A stretch of DNA of 64,000 bases from the NCBI RefSeq assembly GCF_004027225.2, contig NC_044296.2, positions 4,831,943 to 4,895,942 of the forward strand, given 5' to 3'. This DNA comes from Strigops habroptila (Eukaryota; Chordata; Aves; Psittaciformes; Psittacidae). Both the position numbers and the translations under genes were made by a program. Every line of letters starts with the position of its first letter. Position 1 is the stretch's first letter. The notes beneath the pieces were generated by a model that did no database searches, was not told the DNA's origin, and was given only the letters and a program-made list of their open reading frames with translations. Shown here piece by piece: positions 44,320-57,241 of the stretch.

Positions 44320-46100
44320 AGAGCTGCCAGCAACGACCTTGGGCACGTGTGGCCCATTTTGACCTGTGTGTGTTGTGTGCACATTGTGTGCACGAGGGGC
44401 TGTGCCTCCATCGCTGCTTGTGAACAGCCGTGTGTGAAACCCACGGCACTTGGGCTGTTTATGCTGCAGGTCAAGGCGAGACACGGTGACATTTCCCCTC
44501 CCTGCTGGCTCTCTGCTGTTTGCCATGGTGACCAGATGCACTCCACTTTTATCTGAAGTATCTGTTAACTAAAGCTTCCTATTAATTTCCCCTCCATAGA
44601 ATGCAGATGGAATTCACCGGAACACCAGGTAGGCTTTTTAGGTCCCAATTTACTTCAGAGCCTGCCTTTGGCTCTCGCCTGGGCTGTCAGAAACATCACA
44701 GGCTAGAAATGCAGCTGATGAAAATGGGTTTTTCCATGAATAAAGAAATTGCTTAGTAATGAGTAAAAAGCACGAGGAGGAGTGTCACAACAGCCTCTCC
44801 CTGTAGATCCGAGAACACGAAACGTACTCGAGCCTCAGTAGCTCACCCCCAGCCCAGCTCTAAATGGATTCTTTGGTGTGGGAAGTCACAGACAGCCAAA
44901 GGCTGTGGCCTTCAGAGCTGTGGCCACCCCTCGCCTGTACCTGCATCAGCCTGAAAGCTCTGGGGCAGGATTTGGACCATGTGAGGGGCAGAATCCAGAG
45001 GGACTCTGCTTCATCCTTATCAAATCCCTTTGTCACGGTTCTCCTGCGTCTTTGGCTTCTCTTGCTGAGGTCACCGCCAAAAGAGCGTCCTAAAGCAGGG
45101 CACGAGGGTGATGGAGACGTCACCTGGAGCTGGGAGGCTGTCTCCTGGGCCAGGTTCGCCACCAGAAGGTGCCGTTCTGCTTCCACTGACACAAACATCA
45201 GGAACAGCAGAATGTGCTGGTGTGTATCCCCCCATCCAAAAGTGTGGCTGAGTGAGGATGGGTGACCACCCACAGGGAGCTTCCGTGTCCTGCAGAGGCA
45301 GGAAAGCTTCCAATGCGAGTGAGAGCTCCGAGTAACACAGGGTGGGTCTGAGCACCCGCGATAGAAGTGAAGGACTCGGAACTCTCACATCCCTCATCTA
45401 CAGAATATCCTCCACAAGGCCCTGGAGACTCCCGGGAAGGGTTTGTAGGGCGATGCAGATAAAGCCTTAGTCAGTATTCTGAGGGTATAGAGGGAAATGA
45501 AATACCCACCAGAGGAAAGAGAAGATAAAACCTGAGCCGTTGTGACAGGGCTGCCAGATTGTGTGGCAGGAGGGTTAATTCTTTTTGAAGCTGCCATTTC
45601 ATATTCCCTTTCAGACAGGCTGAATTACACAGTGCTGCAGGAGCAGCAGCAATTTCTTCACAGAAATAATGACAGGGTACTTAAAAAGCAAGTGAATGGA
45701 TGGCTAAAGTATTGGGCAGGGACTTAAGAAGTCCAGGCTGAGACTTCACCTTTGCTAGAGACTCCTTTTGCAACCTTGGGCTGGTCATTTAATCTTCCTC
45801 AGTCTTATTTCCCTGCCAATAACATGGGAATAATAACTGTTCTTTATCTGTCTGCTTATTTAGACTGTGAACTCGGAATTTACAGCTTGGATTTCTCCGC
45901 TTGTAGGGCAGCCAAAGCCAAAAGCTTCAATTCATGCCTGGGATAACACAATATACAACGCTGATAATAATATGAGGGCTCAGTTACATGGTTTGGAACA
46001 TCTTTAGCATTAAAGGCTCAGGAGTTCCTCATCCGTTGTTCCACAGGTCTTCCCTCCAAATGTGGGAAAGTTTGGATCTGTGCTAAGGGTTCCAAAAGCA
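44320..46100. other. Intergenic, nothing recognised
   Basis: Unique sequence between two CR1 copies. Short reading frames on both strands have no recognisable domain or splice context. Confidence 0.55.
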
Positions 46101-46104
46101 TATG

Positions 46105-46704
46105 GATAATTTAGGAACAAAGTCCACGCTCGCAGCCCAGAAAGCCAACGTCAAGAGCAGCGTGAGCAGCAGGTCGAAGGAAGTGACCCTGCTGCTCTGC
46201 TCTGGTGAGACCCCACCTGCAGCACTGTGCAAGTTCTGGTGTCCTCAAGAAGGACATGGAGCTGCTGGAGCAAGTCCAGAGGAGGCCACGAGGATGCTCA
46301 GGGGCTGGAGCAGCTCCCGTATGGAGACAGGCTGAGAACATTGGGGCTGTTCAGCTGGAGAAGAGAAGCTGCGTGGAGACCTCAGAGCAGCTTCCAGTGA
46401 CTGAAGGGGGCTACAAGGATGCTGGAGAGAGACCTTCATCAGCGACTGCAGTGATAGGACAAGGGGTGGTGGGTTTAAACTGAAACAGGGGAAGTTCAGG
46501 TTGGATCTAAGGGAGAAGCTCTTCCTGTGAGGGTGCTGAGGCGCTGGCACAGGGTGCCCAGAGAAGCTGTGGCTGCCCCATCCCTGGCAGTGTTCAAGGC
46601 CGGTTGGACACAGGGGCTTGGAGCAACCTGCTCCAGTGGAAGGTGTTGGAACTGGACGATCTTAAGGTCCTTTCCAACCCAACCATTCCGTGATTCTATG
46701 ATTT
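46105..46704 (+). mobile_element. CR1 LINE, about 600-bp 3' portion
   Basis: Begins near GCTCGCAGCCCAGAAAGCCA and continues through CTGGTGAGACCCCACCTGCA, AAGAAGGACATGGAGCTGCT, GGACAAGGGGTGGTGGGTTT and CTTGGAGCAACCTGCTCCAG to CGTGATTCTATGATT, a typical CR1 3' terminus. Moderately diverged and 5'-truncated. Confidence 0.92.
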
Positions 46705-48849
46705 CTTGGATCCCTGAGTTACTTCTGAAAGTGTGAGCAGATGATTTAGATGCCCTGCAAAATCTCCTGCAAGGGCTTTGTGCTCGGCCTGTCCCTGCAC
46801 TGAGGGGCGGCAGCAGGCTGAGTTGAGAGCCTCGTCTTCCCCAAGTTTAACTGGAGCTTTGCAGGCAGCTCTGTCCCAGGTTTTTCTCAATCTCTTCAGC
46901 TTTTAGGGGTTTGCCTGATCTCCACTTGCCAGAGGATGATGGTTTCTGGGCTGCCAGGCCCACTGAAGACAAGAGCTATCTCCTTAAGCAACTACATGAG
47001 AAATGTGCTGTACAAAGGGAACAAGCCTAAAAATAGTGAGAAATGGCCACATGACATTAGGAGGAACAATGAGCCAATCCCCAACTTGCTGCAGGGGCTT
47101 TTGTCCTATAACTACCTTCATCATTAAGGCTTGTGATGACATTATTTTCTTGTGCTTTACATGAGGCCACAGCTACCTGGAAGGAAGGATTTTGATCAGA
47201 CTGCGGAAGATGAACAAGCAGAGAGGCAGGTTGGGTTAACACTAAATCAACGTCGTTTCATTTACATTAGACACCAGCCTGGCAATTCCAACATTAATGG
47301 TCGCACTGCTGCCCTCGGAGTTTTTGTAGGTTTAACAGATCAGTGGGGGAGTGGAGGAGAGGGGGAGTGTGGGTCCTTCTTACTTTATGATACGTGGATC
47401 TTTTCTTTCAGCCAGCATCAAAGGGCAGCGGTTTGCACAGTTGCTCAATTCTTTTGGCAATAGGATTTCCTGGGAGAAGCATTGCTCTGCTCCTGCCTCC
47501 CAGATTAGCCAAGGTGATAATAGCAGCTTTGGATCCCTCCCTCTCCCAGATGGAAAAGACAACAGACTGGCTCTGAGGCTAACAGTAAGATAGAGGAGAA
47601 TCAGATTTGGATCTAAACCTTAGGCTCAGGTTGCTTTTGTGTGTTTTGGCAAGTCATCACCTCTATCCCTGGCCACAGTTTTCCTGAGTAACGTGTGGCT
47701 GCCTCATAGGAGTCATGATGGAATAAGGGGCTCCAATACAAAAGGATGAGGGAGATATGAACTCCTAGACAGATAGAGAGCCAAGTTAGCCATCCTCCTA
47801 AAAGGCAAGAATCACTATTTCCTTTTACAGAGGCACCAAGTAAGGCAGAGGCTGGCATGACAAGTAGGAAATAGAACCTGGGAGTCCCGGTTGCTGTTCA
47901 ATAAGAGCTGTTCACCAAAGAAGTATTAGACCCTCTAAGAACCTGGATGTTATTAACTGGCTTCAAGGACTCTAAAGCATGTTTGTAAACCACAAAGCAC
48001 AGAGATCTGGAGGCCAATGGACTCTTTGCCTTGTAGACATCTGCTGTAACGTGCTCTGGTGCTCTGCTGCACCAGCTCCACAGATAATTGTCCAGGTAGG
48101 GTTCTGTTTTCCAAGCTAAGTGACCTAGGTGAAGGTAAAGCTGACAGGACTTAGGTTCCATATGCCATAATAACAATGATGTGTGTGATGCTGAGCATCT
48201 CCTGTTTAGCTTATTAAAAACTAAGAAAGAAAGAAAATGCTCGACAGCACCAACAACCCAAATTGTTAAAGACTTCAGCACTTACTGTCACCGCTGGCCT
48301 CGGTGCACTTCAGGAGTTTCATTTTCCCCCCTAAACACCTTGGAGAAGAGAGGCTCTGGGTGGTGTGGAACGTTTGCTCTTTTTACGTTTAAAAACCCTC
48401 TTGGAAGCAAAGGGCCTGATTTTCAATACAATCCCCTCCAGGCATCGAGGTACAAGCAGAGCCTGGGAATGCCCAGCACACCTCGGTGCTCTCAGCAGCT
48501 GGGGTGTGAGTCCTGACCCTGCCACACGTTTGCTGTGGGGTCTTGGGTTGAGACACATCACGATAGTGGATTTCAGGTGGGTTCTGTGCTTAGGGAGGGC
48601 TGCTCAGGGCTGCTGCAGCAGCCCCACGGCTTGGCTTCTTCACAGACGCTTCTGCTGCTTTGCTCAGAGCCCAGATTTGGGATCCCTTCAAGGGAAAGGG
48701 AACTGAGGAGCAGAAGAAGTCAGGATACGACCTCCGGTGTACCAAAGTGCTTAAATACATACTCAGCCTCCAGGTCCGGAGCGGCTGCATCGCAGACAGG
48801 GCTCTCTGTGGGCAGCAGGACCGCTGCCCCATGGCACAGCGAGGGTGCA
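46705..48849. other. Intergenic region downstream of mir-7-3, no coding gene recognised
   Basis: Unique DNA between a CR1 copy and the mir-7-3 hairpin. If the minus-strand miR-7 host transcript (MIR7-3HG in human) exists here, its 3' exons could lie in this interval. I cannot delimit them from sequence. Confidence 0.45.
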
Positions 48850-48945
48850 GGTCTGTGCTGGATGGCAGGCTATGATTTGTTGTCACCTTTATAAATCAGA
48901 ACAACAAAATCATTAGTCTTCCACACAGAGCCAGACCACCGAGAG
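48850..48945 (-). ncRNA. MIR7-3: mir-7-3 precursor hairpin (microRNA miR-7)
   Basis: On the minus strand the 5p arm (48900-48923) starts TGGAAGACTAATGATTTT with an intact seed GGAAGAC. After a loop containing CTGATTTATAAAGG comes the 3p arm (48861-48882), starting CAACAAATCATAGCCTGCC. The flanks (GTGGTCTGGCTCTGTG before, CAGCACAGACC after) match the shape of human mir-7-3. Position 11 is A instead of the canonical G, and the paired 3p base is U instead of C, so the stem still pairs. Strand and position, same orientation as FEM1A and upstream of it, match human 19p13.3. miR-7 is a deeply conserved neuroendocrine microRNA; the local host-gene structure is unknown. Confidence 0.95.
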
Positions 48946-49165
48946 CAGCGCTTCCTCCTCCGGGACACCCTCCTCTTATCCTTCCTCAGTTGCTCTCATG
49001 CTTTCAATGCTGTTTCTCATTTCAGGGCTGGACGCTGCCTGTTGCAGTGCAAAAAAAAGCAGTGTTCTTTGTGAGACAGTGTCAAACCTCACTACAATCA
49101 TCCGTGCAATTTGATGACTGTACCTGTACCTGTGAGTTTCTGCTCCATTGTCTCGCTCAGGAGGC

Positions 49166-49183
49166 TATATATGCATATAAAAA
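49166..49183. promoter_or_regulatory. Back-to-back TATA-like motif upstream of mir-7-3
   Basis: TATATATGCATATAAAAA contains the 12-bp palindrome TATATGCATATA (49168-49179). It reads as a TATA box in both directions: TATAAAAA on plus and TATATAG on minus. It lies about 245 bp upstream of the miR-7 5p arm on the minus strand, close enough to serve a short primary transcript. Function is inferred. Confidence 0.3.
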
Positions 49184-52100
49184 GTCAGATAATGTTTTTT
49201 GCAGGGATATCAGGGCTCAGCAGGGTCTCCTTTTCCCTTACCCTATGATAAACTTCTCCAGGAGTGCTCCGTCAACCTGTCTATCAGTTGTATTTTGGCC
49301 TGACTGAAATAAGCAAATGTAATATAGGCTCGGGAATGCTGGAGAAAAGGAATCAGCAAAGAAGAAGATAATGATAGTGCCGAGTTTCCTGGAATCCCAC
49401 TGAGAGACTGATTTAAGCAAGAAAAACAAAACCTCACTGCAGTTGCCTTTTCTCTGAATTTTTGATGAGCAATCTTTATTTCATGCCAGGTTTAGCTTTG
49501 CCTCCACTACCCGGCTTTTCTCTCTTAATACCTCGCAGATGGCATGAATAAGGTGGGAAAGGACAATGCTGCCTCACATCCGTGGAAAGGATCTTCCATT
49601 ATTCCTTCCGACTGCCATTGTCTGAGCGAGCCTTATGTACCTCAGCCACTGAAGTCAGACAAGGGGCAGCATCCTCCCTGTCTTCAAACCAAAAGGAAAG
49701 AAACAAAAGTCTCCTTCAGCAGCCTCGGCTCTGCGGAGCTGCTGCGGTGAAAGGCTCCTTTCATAGAAGGAGAAAGAGCATTCAGCCAAAGGAGCAGGTT
49801 TGCTGCTGCTGCCAGAGGTTGTGCCCCACGTCAGCTCCGAGGGAGCAGCGCAGTCTCTCTGCCCTCCCTCCCTCTCCCTCTCGTTGCCTTTTTTGACATA
49901 TGTGCTTTCTATGGGCACTTTAATCAAACTCCAGATGGGTTGTTTCAGTCTGGGGATTTGTGCTGCTCGGGAGATAACAGCGCTTTGCGCTGGCCGAGGT
50001 AGCGAGTGTGTTTGTGATAGCTGGAGCTGATACCAGGAGATGTCCAGGTGGTCTTATTTGACAGGGGTATTAGTGATACTGCCATTGTCCAGGAAATCAG
50101 ATAACGCTGTGCTCCAGGTGCTACCCTGCACCCTGTTTGTCCAACGCCATCGCCAACTGCTGCTTGCCACCTACAGCAGAACAGAGCCCAAGCGCTGCAG
50201 AGGGTGGTATTTGCTTGCACAAGGTTGTCGTCACCCCCAAACTACCCTTTCAAGTGCAAAATTGAACCTGAACGCAGCAGTGAGTGCGCACTCCTTGCTC
50301 ACACTTTACTCAGATAGCTGCCTCTGCCTGCCCTGGGCTTGGGTTTCCTAAACTAAGGAATTTCCTCTAAACCATCGTGTATTTTCCCGTCTGCCCTAGC
50401 GCAAAGTGTTCTCAAATGAAAACGTTTTGGGGGTGAGACAGTGTTTAGAAATAAGCTGCCCAGATCCATTCAACATTCTGCCATTAGAAGACAGAATGAA
50501 TTGTAAAGATGAATAAACTTGAGAAGGAGAGAAGATGGTTTGGGAAGTGCTAACCTGGAGTTTCAGGTGACAGGAACACATCCCAGTCCTTGTTCTGGCA
50601 CTGCGCAGCACAGTGATACACCAGGTCCAGGAATTGCCACAGATTATTGCTGGACAATCACGTCACAGTCAAGGCAGAAGAAGAAACTGCTCAGGGTGAG
50701 CAAGGGATGAGGTCCTCTTGCTGGTTCTACACCAGTTGGAGCAATGTATTTAGCAGAAGACACACATCCCAGGCTCAGGGTGTGCGAGACTCTTGTCTAG
50801 ACTGCACATAGAGGATCTGTCTCCGTAGGGCTGTATTTCTCACTGTGGTATTTTTCAGGATGGCATCTGCCACTTTGAGTTTGTCCCATCGTTTTCAGCC
50901 ATTGGAAGCTTACAGCTGCTTGTAACCCCGTGGTGCTGAGAGGCTGCTGTAGTTCCTTTGTAATTGTTTGTATAGATAGGATCTAAACTTAGCTACAGAA
51001 CATAAGGGAAAAAAGCCTGGGTAGGAAGAGTGGGGACTCAAGGGCTTAGCCTCCAGCTATGTTAGAAGAGGCTGAACATCCCAGAGTGATCCCCAGCTGC
51101 ACTTCCAGGCTGTAAATTAAACAAACACTATTTCCTATACAGCAGACCACAGGGATGGAAGAAAGAACAGCGCAGCCTTATTGCTGTTATTTCCTTTGGT
51201 TTCAATCTCTGTCCTCTGCCCCCCACCTCCTTCTCCAAGCAGTGCTGCCCACTTTACCCGATTGGTTATTTATTGCAACGGTTTAAAAAGAGGCAGGGGG
51301 AAAAATGCTCAGTGCAAATTATATTTTGAGCTGTTGTGCTTTGCCTCTTTGGCGGATAATAAATCTCTCTGGCAATGCTCCTCTGTATGGGATTTGTCAT
51401 TAAATGCAATTAAACAAACCCTGCAGGTGTCCATGATCAGGCCTGCAGCAGCCCATTCACAACTGCAATGTTATTATCATCCTGACAACAAAACACCAGA
51501 TATTTCCTGAGCTCCTCTGATCGATGAGCTTGCCCGACTTGGAAGTGGAGGGAGGAGAGAAGGGGGGAGCAGAGTGGTTCAAATGCTCTTTAGACTTATT
51601 GATGGCAAAGTCAAAAAGCTGCTCGGCAATCAGGGGGAAGGTGGGAAGAGAAAAAGGCAGAGGAACAGGAGGGCTGAGAGGGGAAAATGAGAGAGGAGTG
51701 TTTGGGGAGCAAAACGATAGAAGTGAGGCATTATGGTATCCATCTACCCAATGATTTTTCTAATGCACAAGGCTAGAATTTAGGAGGTATTTTAGGTATG
51801 ATTCTTCTCCTGTAACTTCAGCCTATTAATACTTATGCTCTCAGTGTTAGAGTCATGTAAGCTCCCTTTGCAGTCAGTGCAAAAATCCATCTCACCCTAA
51901 GACAGGAGTTGACTGGGAGGTTGACTTGTTGTCCAGGGCTATCTGTCTGCCTCTGTTAACTGGAGCTAAATGGTTGGATCAGATACCAAACTAATTGCAA
52001 ATCCCACCCGGACCAGCCAAAGGAATTGGCTTTTGCTGAATGCATGTTCCTTTCTATCTTCATTCACAAGGAGGCATTTCCTGGCACAGCTCTCGGGACA

Positions 52101-52987
52101 TGCTAGAGAGGCATTGCTAATAGTATTTGTAGAAAGCAGATGCAACAACATTTACACCAGAGCTGTTGTGGGCTCTGACAATCGGGGAACAGGGTTCACA
52201 TCACCCACCCCAGGCAGCCTGCAGAGTCTGGAGGTCAGGGATTCACAGGGAGAACAATCTGCAAACACCAGTTAAATTATTCTGCCTGAATCATTTGCTC
52301 GGCTCAGCCTCAGGGTGCTCTCAGGATGAACCTCTTCCCTCTTCTCTTCTCACCCCAGGAGTCCTAGTTTAGCCCAGTTGGTTGCTGGGGCACATACAGA
52401 ATTGCAGTGACAAGGGATTGCTTCTATCGCTGTAGTGCCTTTGCAAGTGCGTAGTACCACAGAAGACAAAGCTGGGTTTAGGCTGGATAAAGGGAATTCA
52501 GTGAGTAGGCTTCAGTAGTGCGGGTGCACATGGAGAGTGTAAGGGATGGTTATTTACTTCTACAAAGAAAAAGCTATCGTTAGGGTCTTTGACTAAGTTT
52601 TTATAGCCTCATCTGAGATGCTCAGTAGGGCAAACAGCAGCAAACCCTGTTTACTGGCATCAGAGGTGAAGTTGGGATTATGGCAGCAGAAGCCAGGATT
52701 TCTGCTATCAGCCCATGGGTCTCAGGCTGACAATTTCCCTGGCTCATACATCCAGACCTCCATGCAGGGCTGGTGCCTGGCTCTCGGGTTGCTAGGGCAG
52801 GCCAGGTTTCTATACCAAAGAATGTCCTCTTTCTGTTACTCTCCTGCTCAGACACTGGAGGATTTCCCTCTACCACTTTGTGTGTCCTTCTTTCTGCATG
52901 GTGTTACCACTTCATCTGCTGGTTTGTGCCATCAGCAAAGCAATGTGCAATTCTCTGGCAGCACAAAGTCAGCACTGGTCTACTGAA

Positions 52988-53123
52988 GCCCCAACCCTGG
53001 CAGTGTTCAAGTCCAGGCTGGATGGGGCTTGGAGCAACCTGGTCTAGTGGAAGGTGTCCCTGCTCGTGGCAGGGGGTGAGCTTTAATGTCCTTTCCAACC
53101 CAAACTATTCCATGATTCTGTGA
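52988..53123 (+). mobile_element. Short CR1 LINE 3' tail
   Basis: Contains CCTGGCAGTGTTCAAGTCCA, GGTCTAGTGGAAGGTGTCCC, CCTTTCCAACCCAAACTATT and the terminal CCATGATTCTGTGATT. Only about the last 135 bp of the element is present. Confidence 0.9.
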
Positions 53124-56100
53124 TTATTTATGAATAAGGCCACTTTGATGGCTTCACCCATAGATCCTGGGGGTGTTTGAGGAGATGCTGGCTCAGGACA
53201 TCCAGGGGAGCCATGGATACAAAACCAGCAGCCTTGCTGGTACCACGGCATTGCACCTCTCTACTTCCTCCCATTGCCCTTGGTTTCTGCCTGAGCTCTG
53301 CTCTCAGACACGTTGATTTCCTCCTCCCAGGTGCCGTGGGATTCGCACTGGGGTGACAAAGCCAACACAAAGGGATGTGCTTTCTTCTAGGGGAAAAAAG
53401 ACAAGAACTGGCATGTCCCGGCTGCCCGTCTGAGGAGCCCAGTGGCTGTTAATGAGTGTCACTGGGCCAGATCTTCAGCTGGCGTAAATGATTCGAAGTC
53501 CACAAGGACTTGAGTGGAACTCTGTTGATTTACACCAGAAGAGCTGGCTGGGGGAAACCCCCTGGCGTTTCCATCAGTGGGTGTGAGAGTGGGGTAGGAG
53601 CCGGCTGCGTGTGTGAAGGGGTGCAGAAAGCAAGGAAAGGGAAGAACAGGAACCACGCATCTTATTGGCTTGACTTCTCCAACAAACACTATTTCTGCTC
53701 TCTTCTTTCCACTTCTCTCCTTCCCCGCCTCCCTCTCCGTGCTGCTCATCTCCCTTTGTGCACCTCTTCCCTGCACTCTCCTCTCTAAACAGGTGCAGTT
53801 GCCACTCAATAGACTTTAATTACCACTTCAAGGGCTCTCACCAGGCTCTGTTGGGAGGCTGGAGATGAATTTTCTGAGGATTATGCCTATATCTGAGTTG
53901 TTTTCAGTCCAATGGCAATATTGCTGTCAGGCTGCATCCTTCGAGAGATTGTTGCTTCATGTTGTCTCTGCTTGTGTTAACAAAAACTGCTTCTGAGGGA
54001 TAAAAAACCCTCCAGCCATGAGGTAGATTAATTGTCAGGATGGCAAATAGGTCTAAAGAAACGTATTATGGACAATTTAAAAAACCCGGGAGTCTCAGTC
54101 TCTTCTCAAACATTATTTCTGCTTGCAAATAAGAAGCATCTCCAAAGCTCTCTATGGGAGACTGGGGTCTAAAAATACAAGTTGTTTTCAAGCACTTTAC
54201 CTTCTTTGTTGCTCCATGCTCTTCCCATCACAGCTCACTGGAGAAATGCTCAGTAAATGCATCCTGCTGGTACCCCGGGGATTCCTCCAGAGAAAAGATC
54301 TCAGTTGATTCCTGCCTTCAGCAGAGTTTCCTATGATGGAGAGTTATTCCCAATGTTTAACTAGTAACATAGCATTAGTTTTATTATTAAGATCCTCATC
54401 AAGAGACAAGCCTGAAGAATGCAGAGCAGAAGCTGCTGGATCTGCTTGAAACTGCACAGCATGTGAGCATGCACTTGTGTAGAGATGGAGATGCACACAG
54501 AGATGTATGCACACGCTGATACCTGCAGCACAGGAAAAGGCAGGAGCTGGAAATGGAATGGTGTCTTTTGGGGGAGATTTCCAAATATTCAAGAAGGAAT
54601 TTTGCTTTTGCTGAACATTAACATTTTTAATTCTCCTTCATAGAATGACAAGCCGGAAGGAGATTGTTTTATAGCAAATTGAGCAACATTTTCTTCTGCT
54701 AAAATTAAGTTTGTTTTCCTAAACAAGCAATTCAGCAAAGGGGGGGGGAATAGTGTAACCAAATCTGCATTTTTGCGTATGAAATATTTTGCCTAGCTCC
54801 AAAACATCCGGGCACTGCAATATCTGTCTGGCACCACTTCTGTACTGCTCCTGGTGCATGCACCAGTGCCCGTGTCAGGGGGCAATTCAGAGCCCTGCTC
54901 TGCCCCTCCTGCCTGTGCAGCACAGCCTGTGCTGAGCTCTCCTGCATCCATCCCACTGAGCCAGTTTGTACCTCTGGGTTAGAAGCCAGGCTCCTCGTAT
55001 CCCATGGGCATTAGCAGCCAGGTGATGGGACTCACACACTGGAGTGAGGTTCTTATGTGTAGTCATGTCTCTGCACCCAAATGGCCTTCACATCCCACCC
55101 GATGCAGTCCACCTCTGTGTGCTCCTGCCTGCTCCCAGCTCTGGGCTTTTGTTGGTACCTGCAGCATGAAGAAGAGACGAGGGAAGGACAGATGGATAAC
55201 ACTGATGGGAATACGCTGTTAAAAACCAGAGTAATCATAATTGCACTTCTGTCCTAAGTCTCTGCTTTAGTCTCCATGTGGGATGTTTTGGTCCTCCTTC
55301 CTTAGGCTCAGAGTGCAGCTGTGACCTGATGAAGTAACAAGGTGCATGACACCTCGGGCTCGGTCTGGGATGGCGCCTCTCACTGGCACAGGATCCATGA
55401 TGGGAGAAGGAAGAGGCATGGTGATGTGCCCTACAAGAGACTTCTCCCTGTGCAAGCACCACGTGTTCTGTGCTCCTGCCTCTGGACTTTCTCTTCACTC
55501 AGGGGGAGCTGTTTCCCTTTTCTTCCTGTACTGCTCCACCAGGAGCCCTGCAGTCCTTTTCTCTCCTATTGCTGCCCTTCCCAGCTTCTGCAGACCCACC
55601 AGCCCTCCTGACATTCCCACTCTCATGTCTCAGAATCTGTCCTACTTCTCACTGTAGCTTTCTTTCACCTTGTAGGATTTAAAAATCCTTCTACCTTCAT
55701 CGTCTCCTCTACCGCCACCACCCCCCTTCCTTCTCTTGTGCATTTTGCTTTCCAGGCCCATCTACCACATGTTCTCCTGCCGTTTCTGTAGGACTGGGAT
55801 GAACATTGATCACAGCCATCTCAAACCCATCGCTCTCTTTTCCCAAAGAGCCAATGAAAATGTCACCCATGAGATAATCATCATGTTGCTCACGTCCCTT
55901 AATTGCTCTCAAAAGTACACATGGAGGCTGCAGAGTCTCTTTGAAAGGCAGGTTCTGGCCTTTGGCACATTATTGACAGGCTTTTGATAGGCCCCTTTGT
56001 TGAGGAGCAATTTTGTCCCTTTTGCTGAACAGTTTTTGTTGGTTTTGTTGGTTGTTTTTTTTTAAAGACAGCCCTTTTAGAGAGAGTAGATTTTAAATAT

Positions 56101-57221
56101 AGAGCTGAGCTGTGAATGAACAGGCACCAGACTTACCCCTGAGAAGCAGCAGCATATGTGTGAGGTGGGAGCTCCCAGGATGTTTCATGCAAGACTCCAT
56201 ACAAGAAATCAAAGCTATGCCGACTGATGGCTTCATCCCGGTTGGTTTTTATTCCTTCCCCTCTTAGACCTGGTAATTAGGCGTTTACTTGCAGTGCATT
56301 GCTGAGCCATTAGATGTCTTGTGTGTTCCAGTGCGTCCTCCCTGGTAATCAAGGAAGAGGAAGTTGACACTCAAGCTGTGCAGCAGCCCATTTGTGTCTA
56401 TTAGGGATAATTCTTTTGTTTGCTTAATACCTGCTGATCAAAACAGACCAAGATTCCCTCATCACAGCAGCCCTTCACCATCACAGGTCTTTGCTGGTGG
56501 GCCTGCTTGGAAGGGACTATTGAGAGCAGAACAAAGCACGCTTGCTGTCATGGGCAGAGATCCTCCACCAGCAGGGTGAAGTCTATGACACCTACCTGAG
56601 CACTTCCCACATCAGCTGCTGATTCTTGCCATACACACGGGCTTTAAAGCCACCTCTTTATTACCACTTTATTTTAACATGTCCCCATGTAAGCTGGGGC
56701 CCCACTGTGGTAGATGCTGCACATATATCTCCAGTTAACCCTTTGCTAAAGCCTTCAGCATGGCACATGGCAGCACAAGCAAGCTCCAGCCCTCGCCTGA
56801 GTAGACTTCCAACACAATCCTTAGCAAAATCTCCAGCCTATATGCAACTGAACCCCAATCCTGACAGAAATGAAATTCTTTCCTCTCTGAAACAATGTCC
56901 CTTGGGATGATTTGGCTGTTAATGAACCCTGGCTGAGCTGCTGTATTTTGGAGCCACTGGTGTGCATTTTAACAAGGAGCTCTCTATGTGTGGATGTGCA
57001 TCAACAGAGCCAGCCCCCATAATGGAAGTCTGTTCAGCACTGTAAGTCCCGCATTAGGCTGTGCCTGTAGGAACCCTGGGATGTTCCACTGAGACTGCCT
57101 GGAGGTAATCATCTCTCCCAGCCTCCTGGCTGTCCCTAACCAAGTGCTCTGCTTGCATCTATTCCAGGAAGCAGCTCCAGAGATTATGAAGTTTAGACCC
57201 TAATGCATTCACTAGCAAGAA

Positions 57222-57241
57222 GGGGGGGGGGGGGGGGGGGG
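57222..57241 (+). repeat. Poly(G) run of 20
   Basis: Uninterrupted G20. It is a potential G-quadruplex and a likely site of length error in the assembly. Confidence 0.9.

Noticed and set aside
43540-46704. Open frames within 43,540-44,316 and 46,105-46,704
   Set aside because: These are CR1 tails; the frames are remnants or antisense of the element, not host genes.
51340-51530. Possible conserved enhancer with TAAT-rich motifs
   Set aside because: It looks enhancer-like by composition only; conservation cannot be judged without another genome, so it is not called as a separate feature.
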